DNA of 64,000 bases, taken from contig DASVCW010000043.1 of assembly GCA_036381435.1 (NCBI GenBank), forward strand, positions 148,020 through 212,019, given 5' to 3'. This DNA is from Fodinibius sp036381435. Lineage in GTDB: Bacteria; Bacteroidota; Rhodothermia; Balneolales; Balneolaceae. A program made the position numbers and the translations under genes. The notes beneath the pieces are model-generated. The model saw nothing but the letters and a program-made list of their open reading frames with translations. It made no database searches and had not been told where the DNA came from. This document shows, piece by piece, positions 26,372-34,950 of the stretch. Every line of letters starts with the position of its first letter. Positions within the stretch are counted from its first letter, which is position 1.

Positions 26372-26809
26372 TTATGCCTGCCCTTCGGCTAATTTCGATT
26401 TATAAGCCATTGCATAAATCTTCATCTGCTTCACCATAGAAGCCAATCCATTGGAGCGGGTGGGGGAGAGATGCTGCTCCATACCAATTTTCTTGATAAA
26501 TTCCGGCGGTGTAGCGATAATGGTATCAGGATCTTGCCCTGAATACAGTCGAACCATGAGCGCGACAAGCCCTTTGGTAATAGCGGCGTCACTGTCAGCT
26601 TCAAAAATAATTTTACCATCTTCCAGCTTAGTATGAAGCCATACCTGCGACTGGCAACCGCGCACTAAGTTTTCTTCGGTCTTATACTTATCATCCAGTG
26701 GTTCAAGATCTCGTCCCTGTTTAATAATATGCTTGTAACGCTCTGTCCAATCGCTGAGTGAATGAAATTCCTTTATGATTCTTTGCTGGGTTTCAAAAAT
26801 ATCTGCCAT
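26372..26809 (-). CDS. sufE: SufE-family sulfur acceptor for Fe-S cluster assembly
   Basis: 145 residues of the SufE/CsdE family, which takes persulfide sulfur from a SufS-type cysteine desulfurase and passes it to the SufBCD scaffold. The persulfide cysteine is Cys52 in LVRGCQSQVWL, at the family position. The downstream segment ITKGLVALMVRLYSG and the LSPTRSNGLASM motif are typical of the family. Full length. No suf operon gene is adjacent; the gene is followed by unrelated kinase genes. Confidence 0.94.
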   Translation of the reverse strand: MADIFETQQRIIKEFHSLSDWTERYKHIIKQGRDLEPLDDKYKTEENLVRGCQSQVWLHTKLEDGKIIFEADSDAAITKGLVALMVRLYSGQDPDTIIATPPEFIKKIGMEQHLSPTRSNGLASMVKQMKIYAMAYKSKLAEGQA

Positions 26810-26876
26810 AACTTTCTATTGGTGTTCAATTCCTTTCAAAAATACAACAAATTGCTCGCAATTCACACCAAAGGGC

Positions 26877-27782
26877 TTATGAGAAATGAGCATTCAGATG
26901 TTTTTTCAACGTTTTTATTATACGCTTTTGAAAGGAAAGGCTTTTGATTTCTGCGCGAATTAATTGCTCTCCCTTTTGATCAATAATACTGGTTTTGCCC
27001 TTCACTTGAATCAGCAGGCCATTTTTATGCCTGGCAATGCCCTTAAATTCTTGTCCGCCGAAAAAAGCGGCATCCCCGTCATCCTCAAAACGCCCTTTTA
27101 GCGTTTCCATGTGCTTTTTAGGAAAAAGATGCCAGATTTTGATGTTTTTTAACTCATCCTTTCCGTACCCGATCAGTTCACGAAAGGCCTGATTCGCCTT
27201 TATAATATTTCCCTTCAGATCCACATCTACCACCGTCCGGTTTGCTTCTTCATGCGGACTGTCAAATTCCATTTGTGCATCTGAAAAGTCATTCGAAGAC
27301 TTTTGGCTTGATATATCATGATGATAAGAAACCCAATGGGTGATGCGGCCTTCATCATTCGTCATCGGGTGAATATCCCATTGATTAACGAATTCGCTGC
27401 CGTCTTTTCGGTAGTTGATGGTCTTTCCGAAAAAAGGCTTGGCCTCTGCAAGCCGTTTTTTAAGCTTATCCAAAACGTCGTGATTTGTTTTAGGCCCTTG
27501 CAAAATGCGTGGCGTTTTACCAATTAGCTCATTCTTTGAATAGCCTGTTATTTCGCAAAACCCATCGTTGGCATAAACTATCTTTGGGCCCGGTTCATCC
27601 AAACCCAGCTCTGTTATTAAAATACCATCGAAGTCACTGCTAATTGCTGATTCCAGTAACAGCAACTGTTCTGCTTGCTGATCTCTTTCTTTGATGATGT
27701 GGCTGACAATCTTCTTTAACTCGTCAAAAGACTGTTCATCTTTGCTGAGCTTTTTTAAACTATTTAATTCATTCAATTTCAT
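26877..27782 (-). CDS. Double PAS-domain protein without output domain
   Basis: 301 cytosolic residues. A short helical N-terminus is followed by a first PAS/PAC at about 42-160 (KIVYANDGFCEITGYSKNELIGKTPRILQG...SYHHDISSQK) and a second at about 180-290 (DLKGNIIKANQAFRELIGYGKDELKN). The first PAS resembles LOV domains (GKTPRILQGP where LOV has GRNCRFLQG) but the photoactive cysteine is replaced by proline or threonine, so flavin-adduct photochemistry is not expected. There is no kinase, cyclase or HTH domain. It may act through protein contacts, perhaps with one of the two kinases nearby; that is speculation. Confidence 0.8.
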   Translation of the reverse strand: MKLNELNSLKKLSKDEQSFDELKKIVSHIIKERDQQAEQLLLLESAISSDFDGILITELGLDEPGPKIVYANDGFCEITGYSKNELIGKTPRILQGPKTNHDVLDKLKKRLAEAKPFFGKTINYRKDGSEFVNQWDIHPMTNDEGRITHWVSYHHDISSQKSSNDFSDAQMEFDSPHEEANRTVVDVDLKGNIIKANQAFRELIGYGKDELKNIKIWHLFPKKHMETLKGRFEDDGDAAFFGGQEFKGIARHKNGLLIQVKGKTSIIDQKGEQLIRAEIKSLSFQKRIIKTLKKHLNAHFS

Positions 27783-27946
27783 ACTGAAAATGCGCTTTAT
27801 TTTACGTTGTAGATGATTTTTTATGATTCTCTAAAAGAATAATACCATGTGACACTCAGTTTCAACAAAAACGCAAAGAGATACCATTCCCCAAAAATTG
27901 AGTTTTGCTTATTTTTATACTATTTTGATAGTAAAAATATCTGCTT

Positions 27947-28705
27947 ATGAGTTTTAAGCAATTTGTATATATCCTCTTTGGCCTGCTATTCATATCAGGA
28001 TGCTATATTTTCCAAAAATCTTCGGGCGACTTTCCAAAACCGGAAATGGTGCTCATAAAAGGTGGCACCTTTAAAATGGGTGATATATACAAAGGCAGGA
28101 ACTCTGATGCTCTTCCGGTTCATTCAGTAACACTTCCGGATTTTGAAATAGGCAAGTATGAAGTTACCTACCGGCAGTATGATGCTTTTGCCCGGCGTAC
28201 AGGCCGTACCCTTCCCCCCGCAGATTCACTTGGAAGAGGTAATCGTGCTGTTGTTTATGTTGATTGGAAAAATGCCGGGGCTTTCTGCCGGTTTCATGGC
28301 TGGCGTTTGCCAACCGAACAGGAGTGGGAATATGCAGCTCGCAGCGGAGGCAAAAAAGTAAAATTTGCGGGTACCAATAGCATTGATAGCCTTCATATTT
28401 ATGCATTCATAAAAAGCAATAGTGCTCCCCATTCTTTTCAGGTAGGACTCAAAAAGCCAAACGCTGCGGGACTCTATGATATGAGTGGCAATGTGCTTGA
28501 ATGGATTGGAGCCTATTACCAGTTTTATCCCGAAGAAGGTGAAAAACCAAAATGGAATGATATGGGTCAACCGGGCGTACGTATTTTACGGGGAGGAAGC
28601 TTTAGAGAACCTGCTAACATAGCCACGACTTACTGGCGTGTGGGTATGCTTATGGATGCCAGAGCTCATGATGTAGGTTTCCGGTGTGTTGATCCTCTGG
28701 AATAG
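27947..28705 (+). CDS. SUMF1/FGE-domain lipoprotein
   Basis: 252 residues with signal peptide and lipobox FISGC (Cys19). The rest is one formylglycine-generating-enzyme-like fold: MVLIKGGTFKMGD, EIGKYEVTYRQYDAF, GWRLPTEQEWEYAARSG, LYDMSGNVLEWIG, RILRGGSFRE and VGFRCV. The paired cysteines that bind copper in true FGE are not evident. I therefore expect a non-catalytic or different role, like the SUMF1-type GldJ/GldK lipoproteins of the type IX secretion system. It is too short and divergent to call GldK. No sulfatase gene is nearby. Monocistronic. Confidence 0.82.
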   Translation: MSFKQFVYILFGLLFISGCYIFQKSSGDFPKPEMVLIKGGTFKMGDIYKGRNSDALPVHSVTLPDFEIGKYEVTYRQYDAFARRTGRTLPPADSLGRGNRAVVYVDWKNAGAFCRFHGWRLPTEQEWEYAARSGGKKVKFAGTNSIDSLHIYAFIKSNSAPHSFQVGLKKPNAAGLYDMSGNVLEWIGAYYQFYPEEGEKPKWNDMGQPGVRILRGGSFREPANIATTYWRVGMLMDARAHDVGFRCVDPLE

Positions 28706-28750
28706 CAAGAAGTTGAAAATCTTTCAAAAATGAAAAGTAAACCTATCAAT

Positions 28751-28920
28751 CCCCGGCCCCCTTCGCTAAGGGGGAGATTAAACCCAAACCAAAATTATGC
28801 TCAAAGTTGTTTACAAAAGTTGCTGAAAAGAGTTTAGGTTCAGAAACTTAAAACGGCAAGGAAAAAGTCCCCCTTGCGCCGTAGGCATCCCTTCGGGAGA
28901 GAAGGGGGATTTAGGGGGAC
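28751..28920. repeat. Paired CCCCCTTC/GAAGGGGG palindromic element
   Basis: A left hairpin (GCCCCCTTCGCTAAGGGGGAG) and a right part with CCCCCTTGCG, GGCATCCCTTCGGG and GAAGGGGGATTTAGGGGGAC enclose about 90 bp. The layout, two G/C-rich inverted pieces around an AT-rich core, matches that of 30346-30489. Confidence 0.5.
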
Positions 28921-28977
28921 TGGAAAACTGGTTAGCTTTAGGAAGCTTTCTAAAGTTTCCTAAAGCTTTGCCAATAC

Positions 28978-30141
28978 TTACTTCAGCAACAACTTTGAAA
29001 TCGTATTCAGCTGCATATTCGAAGTTCCCTCATAAATCTGACCGATTTTAGCATCCCTCCAAAACTTTTCAACAGGATATTCTTTTACATAGCCATAGCC
29101 ACCGAAAAGATTTACCGCTTGCGAACTAACCCGTTCAGCCACCTCAGAAGCATGAAGCTTAGCCATCGCCGCCTCTTTCAAAAAGCTTTCACCATTTTCT
29201 TTGAGCCGTGCTGAATTATAAACCAGCAAACGTGCTGTTTCAATATCAGTCGCCATTCTTGCCAGTTGAAACTGTACTCCCTGAAAATCAGAAATGCTTT
29301 TACTAAACTGCTTGCGCTCCTTCGTATATTCTACAGCGGCATCAAGTGCGCCTTGCGCGATACCGATCATTTGAGCGCCAATCCCAATTCGTCCTTCATT
29401 CAGCGTTTCAATCGCTACTTTATATCCTTTCCCCACCTCACCCAGCACGTTTTCTTTGGGCACTTTACAATTTTCAAGCAGGATTTCACAGGTTGAACTG
29501 GCACGAATGCCAAGCTTGTTTTCCTTCTTGGAAACCGAAAATCCTTCAAGATCACGCTCCACAACAAAAGCGGTAATGCCTTTATACCCCTCATCAGGAT
29601 TGATATTCGCAAATACCAGGAAAATATCGGCTTCATTTGCATTAGTAATCCACAGTTTGGAGCCGTTCAGAACAAAATGATCGTCTTCTTCTGTGGCCGT
29701 TGCTTTCAATGCAAAAGCATCACTTCCCGAACCCGCTTCCGAGAGACAATAGGCACCTACTTTTTCGGATGCCAGCTGCGGCAAATATCGTTCTTTAACA
29801 TCATCACTGCCCCAGTTTAGCACCGCATTATTTACCAGCGTATTTTGCACATCCATAAAAACACCGACCGAAGCATCAACGCGGGAAATCTGCTCTATCG
29901 CAACGATGGACATAAAGAATGAACCGCCTCCTCCTCCAAATTTTTCGGGAATCTCAATCCCCATCAGTCCCATTTCAAAACACTGACGAACGATATCAGG
30001 ATCAAGTTTCGCGGCTTCTTCCATCTCATTCACCTTCGGCTTAATGATGCTTTCGGCAAAATCTTTGGCCGCATTTTTTAGCATTTTTTCATCTTCGGTC
30101 AACATAGTTAACGCGGGCATTTGCTGATCTACATGTTCCAT
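28978..30141 (-). CDS. Acyl-CoA dehydrogenase, short/branched-chain type
   Basis: 387 residues, full length for the family. The enzyme introduces an alpha-beta double bond in acyl-CoA thioesters and passes electrons to ETF. Visible features are CLSEAGSGSDAFALKATA (signature 1 and FAD contact), LNGSKLWITNA, the C-terminal QAVNLFGGYGYVKEYPVEKFWRDAKIGQIYEGTSNMQ with the catalytic glutamate in YEGTS, at the position used by short and branched-chain enzymes. It most resembles 2-methylbutyryl/short-branched-chain dehydrogenases; exact chain specificity cannot be fixed. It is divergent from mutA-mutB-meaB, which would take the propionyl-CoA made by isoleucine or valine degradation. Confidence 0.9.
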   Translation of the reverse strand: MEHVDQQMPALTMLTEDEKMLKNAAKDFAESIIKPKVNEMEEAAKLDPDIVRQCFEMGLMGIEIPEKFGGGGGSFFMSIVAIEQISRVDASVGVFMDVQNTLVNNAVLNWGSDDVKERYLPQLASEKVGAYCLSEAGSGSDAFALKATATEEDDHFVLNGSKLWITNANEADIFLVFANINPDEGYKGITAFVVERDLEGFSVSKKENKLGIRASSTCEILLENCKVPKENVLGEVGKGYKVAIETLNEGRIGIGAQMIGIAQGALDAAVEYTKERKQFSKSISDFQGVQFQLARMATDIETARLLVYNSARLKENGESFLKEAAMAKLHASEVAERVSSQAVNLFGGYGYVKEYPVEKFWRDAKIGQIYEGTSNMQLNTISKLLLK

Positions 30142-30577
30142 AGAATAGATTATCTAAGTTCCTAAGTTTGAAAAATTCGTCTAAATATAGGAATTACTCA
30201 TTAAAAATGAGTGAAGAATATTATGGATACACTCGTACCGTCGCTCTGCGGCGGAACAAAGGGCAGGCGCTCTGTGTCCTTTTAAAATTAGAAGGTCACA
30301 AGTTACCCGAACCTCCGGCAGTATTAAAAAGCCCTGCTTTCATCGACCCCTAAATCCCCTAAAAGGGACTTTATTCCAGTTGATTTTTCCTTATCAACTC
30401 CTAACATAAATTATATCAATTTTAATTTTTAGTTGGCTGATCTTCTATAAAATAGCTTGACGAAAGTCCCCTTTAGAGGATTTAGGGGTATGAAAAACGG
30501 AAACACCTGTCAATCCGTTAGCAAAGTAACCTTAAGCTCATTATTTTAAGAAGCTTCAAATTGATTACAATTTTATT
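30142..30577. other. Intergenic region with inverted-repeat element, upstream of mutA
   Basis: 436 bp between divergent genes. It holds the 144-bp element at 30346-30489 and, just upstream of mutA, AT-rich sequence. A frame of about 60 codons at 30168-30353 has no family features and runs into the repeat, so it is not called a gene. Confidence 0.5.
30346..30489. repeat. MITE-like element with CCCCTAAATCCCCT terminal inverted repeats
   Basis: ACCCCTAAATCCCCTAAAAG at the left and CTTTAGAGGATTTAGGGGT at the right are inverted with few mismatches (about 27 nt each), around an AT-rich centre of about 90 bp. No coding capacity. No clear target-site duplication was seen by eye. Confidence 0.6.
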
Positions 30578-32590
30578 ATGAGCGATTCAAAAACGACCCA
30601 AAAAAACCTTTTCACTGAATTTCCACCTGTTTCTACCGAAGAATGGGAAAAAGTTATTGCCAAAGATTTAAAAGGAGCCGGTTATAAAACCAAACTCCGC
30701 TGGCAAACGGGTGAAGGAATTAGTCCGCTGCCATTTTACCGCCATGAAGATACAGATCAGCGACCACCATTAAAGCAATACACATCGGATAACTCGTGGC
30801 AAATCCGTGAAACTATTTTTGAGCAGGACATTGAAGCGGCGAATAAAGCGTCTTTACGCGCTCTAAATAATGGCACTCAAAGCCTTGAATTTAGACTAAA
30901 AGTATTCCCCACCGAAGGTATGCTGGGTGGTGATCTGGAAGGGACTTCCATTCAAAGCCAGGAAGATGTTGGGCGGCTGTTGCAAAATATTTCACTCGAA
31001 AAAACGTCCATTCATTTTGATGCGGGAATGGCTTCCCCCGCTTTGTTTGCGATGTTGTGGAATGAAGTTCAGGCTCAAAACCTGAATCCCGAGAAAGTTC
31101 AGTCCACTTTTTCGTATGATCCGTTCTCATTCATTCTTCAAAAGGGTCAGCTTCCCAAAGATGTCAAAGCTTTTCAAAAAGACATCATCCAAATGACTGG
31201 TTTTACCGTTCAGAATTTGCCCGGCGTACGTCCGTTTTGCGTTGATGCCCGAACTTTTCATAACAGCGGAGCTACGATTGTTCAGGAACTCGGTTTTGTG
31301 CTGGCTTCAGCTTCGGAGTATCTCGATCTTCTCACGGATGAAGGCTTTGATGCAGCAGAAGCAGCTAATCAAATCCATTTTAAATTCTCCATTGGTTCGA
31401 ATTACTTCCTCGAAATCGCCAAATTTCGCGCCATTCGATTATTATGGCAAAACTTGGTTAAAGCTTTTGGCGGTGACGAGGAAAAGGTTCAGCCTTACAT
31501 TCATGGCGAAACTTCACGGTGGAATAAAACGCTTTACGACCCCTACACGAATATGCTTCGGACTACCACTGAAGGCATGTCCGCCGCCATTGCGGGCTGC
31601 GATTCCATCACCGTACTTCCTTTTGATGAAACTTTCCGGCATCCCGATGATTTTTCCGAACGTATTGCCCGTAATTCACAAGTCATTCTCAGCGAAGAGG
31701 CTTACTTTGATAAAGTGGCCGACCCCGCGGCAGGTTCTTATTACATCGAGCAGCTTACCAGTGATATGGCGCGGGAAGCATGGCAATTTTTTCAGGAAGT
31801 GGAAAAAGCGGGTGGAATGCTTAAAGCAACCAGGGACCGTTTTGTACAGGCAGCAATTGAAGAATCTCAGCAAAAACGTGATCAAGCTATCGCAAGGAGG
31901 GGACGCGTTTTTGTGGGAACGAATAAATATCCGAATCCGGAAGATGAGATGGCTGAGAAATTTCAGCCCGGACAAGCCATCATTTCCCTGAAAGAATCCG
32001 AATTGAAATCGAATATTAAGATTGAAAGCTTTATCCCCGGGCTGGCCAAAGCACTTGCTGACGGTGCCAAACTTGGAGACCTGCTTTCTTACCTGTTTGA
32101 TACCGGCAAAGAAAATATTCGTCCGCTTGAATTCTATCGCGGCACTCAGGCTTTTGATGAACTGCGAATGGCTACAGAAAAGCATGAAACAACGCCAAAA
32201 GTGCTATGCCTGCCGATGGGAAATCCCCGAATGCGAAAAGCCCGTTCCGCTTTTGCGGGTAACTTTTTTGGAAGCGTGGGTTATGAAATTGAAAACCCCA
32301 TTGGATTTGAATCGGTTGAAGAAGCCGCCAAAACCGCCGGAAATCAATCTCCCGATGTTGTCGTAATTTGCGGTTCAGATGAAGAATATGAAGAGCTGGT
32401 TCCGGCTGTTTGTGATGAACTCAATAAGCTTAAAAATCGACCTTTGGTCGTTTTAGCGGGTAATCCCAGAGAAAATGAGGCGGCTTTCCGCAAAGCCGGG
32501 ATTGATGAATTTATCCATGCAAAGAGCAACGCATTAGAGACTTTAAAGTATTTTCAAACAAAACTTGGTATAATTAAAAATGATGAATGA
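30578..32590 (+). CDS. mutA: Methylmalonyl-CoA mutase, small (beta) subunit
   Basis: 670 residues. This is the non-catalytic partner of the heterodimeric B12-dependent mutase that interconverts (R)-methylmalonyl-CoA and succinyl-CoA. It has the mutase barrel with motifs such as HNSGATIVQELGFVLAS, FKFSIGSNYFLEIAKFRAIRLLW, RTTTEGMSAAIAGCDSITVLPFD and DPAAGSYYIEQLT. A C-terminal flavodoxin-like domain lacks the DxHxxG cobalamin-ligand motif, as expected for the small subunit. It is followed 56 bp later by mutB; a perfect 15-bp inverted repeat overlaps its stop. Confidence 0.95.
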   Translation: MSDSKTTQKNLFTEFPPVSTEEWEKVIAKDLKGAGYKTKLRWQTGEGISPLPFYRHEDTDQRPPLKQYTSDNSWQIRETIFEQDIEAANKASLRALNNGTQSLEFRLKVFPTEGMLGGDLEGTSIQSQEDVGRLLQNISLEKTSIHFDAGMASPALFAMLWNEVQAQNLNPEKVQSTFSYDPFSFILQKGQLPKDVKAFQKDIIQMTGFTVQNLPGVRPFCVDARTFHNSGATIVQELGFVLASASEYLDLLTDEGFDAAEAANQIHFKFSIGSNYFLEIAKFRAIRLLWQNLVKAFGGDEEKVQPYIHGETSRWNKTLYDPYTNMLRTTTEGMSAAIAGCDSITVLPFDETFRHPDDFSERIARNSQVILSEEAYFDKVADPAAGSYYIEQLTSDMAREAWQFFQEVEKAGGMLKATRDRFVQAAIEESQQKRDQAIARRGRVFVGTNKYPNPEDEMAEKFQPGQAIISLKESELKSNIKIESFIPGLAKALADGAKLGDLLSYLFDTGKENIRPLEFYRGTQAFDELRMATEKHETTPKVLCLPMGNPRMRKARSAFAGNFFGSVGYEIENPIGFESVEEAAKTAGNQSPDVVVICGSDEEYEELVPAVCDELNKLKNRPLVVLAGNPRENEAAFRKAGIDEFIHAKSNALETLKYFQTKLGIIKNDE

Positions 32591-32626
32591 AAAATTAAAA
32601 TTATACCCGATTTTTAATTTTTCATT
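32586..32626. repeat. 15-bp perfect inverted repeat at the mutA stop
   Basis: AATGAAAAATTAAAA (32586-32600) and TTTTAATTTTTCATT (32612-32626) are exact inverted arms with an 11-nt loop. The mutA TGA (32588-32590) lies in the left arm. It has no T run behind it and sits inside the operon. Confidence 0.7.
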
Positions 32627-32646
32627 CTTAATTCTTCATTGAAATA

Positions 32647-34782
32647 ATGAGACCTGATTTTTCTAAAATAGCATTTAACCCCAATCATTCTTCGAATCAT
32701 TCAATTAGAAATGGCAAATCGTGGCAAACACCGGAGCAAATTTCGGTCAAATCACATTTCAATGCGTCTGATATCGAAGAACTGGAGCATCTGGATTATG
32801 CAGCCGGAATTCCCCCTTATTTGAGAGGACCGTATTCCACGATGTATGCCGTTCGTCCATGGACGATTCGTCAATATGCCGGATTTTCAACTGCAGAAGA
32901 ATCAAACGCTTTCTATCGTCGAAATCTGGCACAGGGACAAAAAGGGCTTTCTGTAGCCTTCGATCTGGCTACTCACCGTGGTTATGATTCCGATCACCCC
33001 CGTGTTTCGGGTGATGTCGGCAAAGCAGGCGTTGCCATCGATTCTGTTCTCGATATGAAAGTGCTGTTCAACCAGATTCCGTTGAGTGAAATGTCCGTCT
33101 CCATGACCATGAACGGAGCTGTTGTTCCCATCATGGCCTTTTATATTGTTACTGCCGAAGAACAGGGCGTTTCCCATGAGCAGCTCAGCGGAACCATTCA
33201 GAATGATATTCTCAAGGAATTCATGGTGCGTAATACATATATCTATCCTCCCAAGCCTTCTATGCGCATCATCGGTGATATTTTTGAATATACTTCAAAG
33301 AATATGCCGAAATTCAACTCGATCAGCGTGAGCGGCTATCATATGCAGGAGGCAGGGGCTACGAATGATATTGAGCTTGCATATACGCTGGCAGACGGGC
33401 TCGAATATCTGCGGACGGGAATCAATGCGGGGCTTGATATTGATGAATTCGCACCCCGTATCTCCTTTTTCTGGGCTACGGGAATGAATCACTTTATGGA
33501 GATTGCCAAAATGCGTGCCGCGCGAATGCTTTGGGCGAAATTGGTGAAGCAGTTCAACCCGCAAAATCCTAAATCGATGTCCCTTCGTACGCATTGTCAA
33601 ACTTCCGGATGGAGCCTTACTGAACAGGATCCCTACAATAACATAGCCCGAACAACGATTGAAGCAATGGCTGCCGCGCTGGGACATACCCAATCACTTC
33701 ACACCAACGCCCTGGATGAAGCCATCGCTCTGCCAACTGATTTTTCGGCCCGCATTGCCCGAAATACTCAGCTTTATTTGCAGGAGGAAACCGGTATCAC
33801 CAAAGCAGTTGATCCCTGGGCGGGCTCGTATTATGTGGAGTATCTGACCGACCAAATTGCTCATCGAGCATGGGAGTTGATTGAAGAAGTAGAAGATTTG
33901 GGCGGCATGACTAAAGCTATAGAATCGGGACTGCCTAAAATGCGGATTGAAGAAGCGGCTGCCCGAAAACAGGCGCGGATCGACTCCGGTCAAGATACTA
34001 TTGTTGGCATCAACAAATATAGACTTGACAAAGAAGCCCCAATTGATATTCTTGAAGTAGATAATGCCAAAGTGCGAAATGCTCAGATTGAACGGCTTGA
34101 GAAATTACGGGCTGAACGAAATGAAGATGAGGTCACCTCAGCACTGGAAAGCATCACTAAAGCGGCCGATTCTGGTGATGGAAATCTCTTGGAAGTGGCC
34201 GTTGAAGCGGCGCGAAAGCGGGCAACACTCGGGGAAATATCCGATGCGATGGAAAAAGCTTTCGGGCGATATAAAGCAACCGTAAAATCAATATCAGGCG
34301 TGTATTCTTCAGAAATCGATAAAGACAGCAGTTTTAAAAAAGCTCAGGAACTGGCTGATGAATTTGCCGAACTTGCGGGAAGACGTCCGCGAATTATGGT
34401 CGCCAAAATGGGTCAGGACGGGCATGACCGCGGTGCTAAAGTAATCTCAACCAGCTTCGCCGACCTTGGCTTTGATGTGGATATTGGCCCGCTCTTTCAA
34501 ATGCCGGAAGAAGCGGCACGTCAGGCAGCAGAAAATGATGTACACATTCTGGGTGTTTCAAGCCTTGCGGCAGGACACAAAACACTGGTGCCGCAGGTGC
34601 TCGATGAACTGGAGAAATTAGGCCGGGATGACATCATGGTGATTGTGGGCGGAGTAATTCCGCAGCAGGATTATCAATTTCTATATGATAAAGGTGTGGT
34701 AGGAATCTTCGGTCCGGGAACGGTAATTTCGGCAGCTGCCCGACAGATTTTGGAGATTCTGATTGATGGGAAGAAAATGTAG
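32647..34782 (+). CDS. mutB: Methylmalonyl-CoA mutase, large (alpha) catalytic subunit
   Basis: 711 residues, full length. The N-terminal TIM barrel includes the substrate-binding entrance YAVRPWTIRQYAGFSTAEESNAFY and the segment RTHCQTSGWSLTEQDPYNNI; the C-terminal domain has the base-off cobalamin motif KMGQDGHDRGAKV, the histidine being the lower cobalt ligand. With MutA it runs the last step of propionyl-CoA, odd-chain and branched-chain catabolism to succinyl-CoA. The epimerase and carboxylase are not in the window. It needs adenosylcobalamin, so the cell must make or import it. Confidence 0.97.
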   Translation: MRPDFSKIAFNPNHSSNHSIRNGKSWQTPEQISVKSHFNASDIEELEHLDYAAGIPPYLRGPYSTMYAVRPWTIRQYAGFSTAEESNAFYRRNLAQGQKGLSVAFDLATHRGYDSDHPRVSGDVGKAGVAIDSVLDMKVLFNQIPLSEMSVSMTMNGAVVPIMAFYIVTAEEQGVSHEQLSGTIQNDILKEFMVRNTYIYPPKPSMRIIGDIFEYTSKNMPKFNSISVSGYHMQEAGATNDIELAYTLADGLEYLRTGINAGLDIDEFAPRISFFWATGMNHFMEIAKMRAARMLWAKLVKQFNPQNPKSMSLRTHCQTSGWSLTEQDPYNNIARTTIEAMAAALGHTQSLHTNALDEAIALPTDFSARIARNTQLYLQEETGITKAVDPWAGSYYVEYLTDQIAHRAWELIEEVEDLGGMTKAIESGLPKMRIEEAAARKQARIDSGQDTIVGINKYRLDKEAPIDILEVDNAKVRNAQIERLEKLRAERNEDEVTSALESITKAADSGDGNLLEVAVEAARKRATLGEISDAMEKAFGRYKATVKSISGVYSSEIDKDSSFKKAQELADEFAELAGRRPRIMVAKMGQDGHDRGAKVISTSFADLGFDVDIGPLFQMPEEAARQAAENDVHILGVSSLAAGHKTLVPQVLDELEKLGRDDIMVIVGGVIPQQDYQFLYDKGVVGIFGPGTVISAAARQILEILIDGKKM

Positions 34783-34783
34783 G

Positions 34784-34949
34784 ACGGCATCTTGCCCGTC
34801 AAACAGACAGTTTTTGTAAATGTAAGATGGGTTGCTAACCCGTCAATAAAAGACCTTAATAAGAGGCTATATGAAAATTAAGTTTAGGTTTTTTGATAAA
34901 GTAAATGGAATCAAGGTTTAAAAGTGTCGGGTTAGCAACCCGACCTACA
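34784..34949. repeat. Composite of three related palindromes between mutB and meaB
   Basis: GACGGCATCTTGCCCGTC (about 34784-34801), GATGGGTTGCTAACCCGTC (about 34826-34844) and GTCGGGTTAGCAACCCGAC with the tail CTACAT (34926-34949). The same tail follows GTCGGGCAAGATGCCCGAC at 55879-55903. The last copy ends directly before the meaB ATG. Confidence 0.7.
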
Positions 34950-34950
34950 T

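Noticed and set aside
30168..30353. 61-codon frame upstream of mutA
   Set aside because: No homology I recognise, rare-looking composition, and its end lies in a MITE-like repeat.
31242..31991. 249-codon open frame inside mutA
   Set aside because: It is in a shifted frame of a strongly conserved mutase gene and reads as low-complexity shadow sequence.
34784..34949. CRISPR-like array of palindromes between mutB and meaB
   Set aside because: Only three units with unequal sequence and spacing, no unique spacers of constant size and no cas genes in the window.
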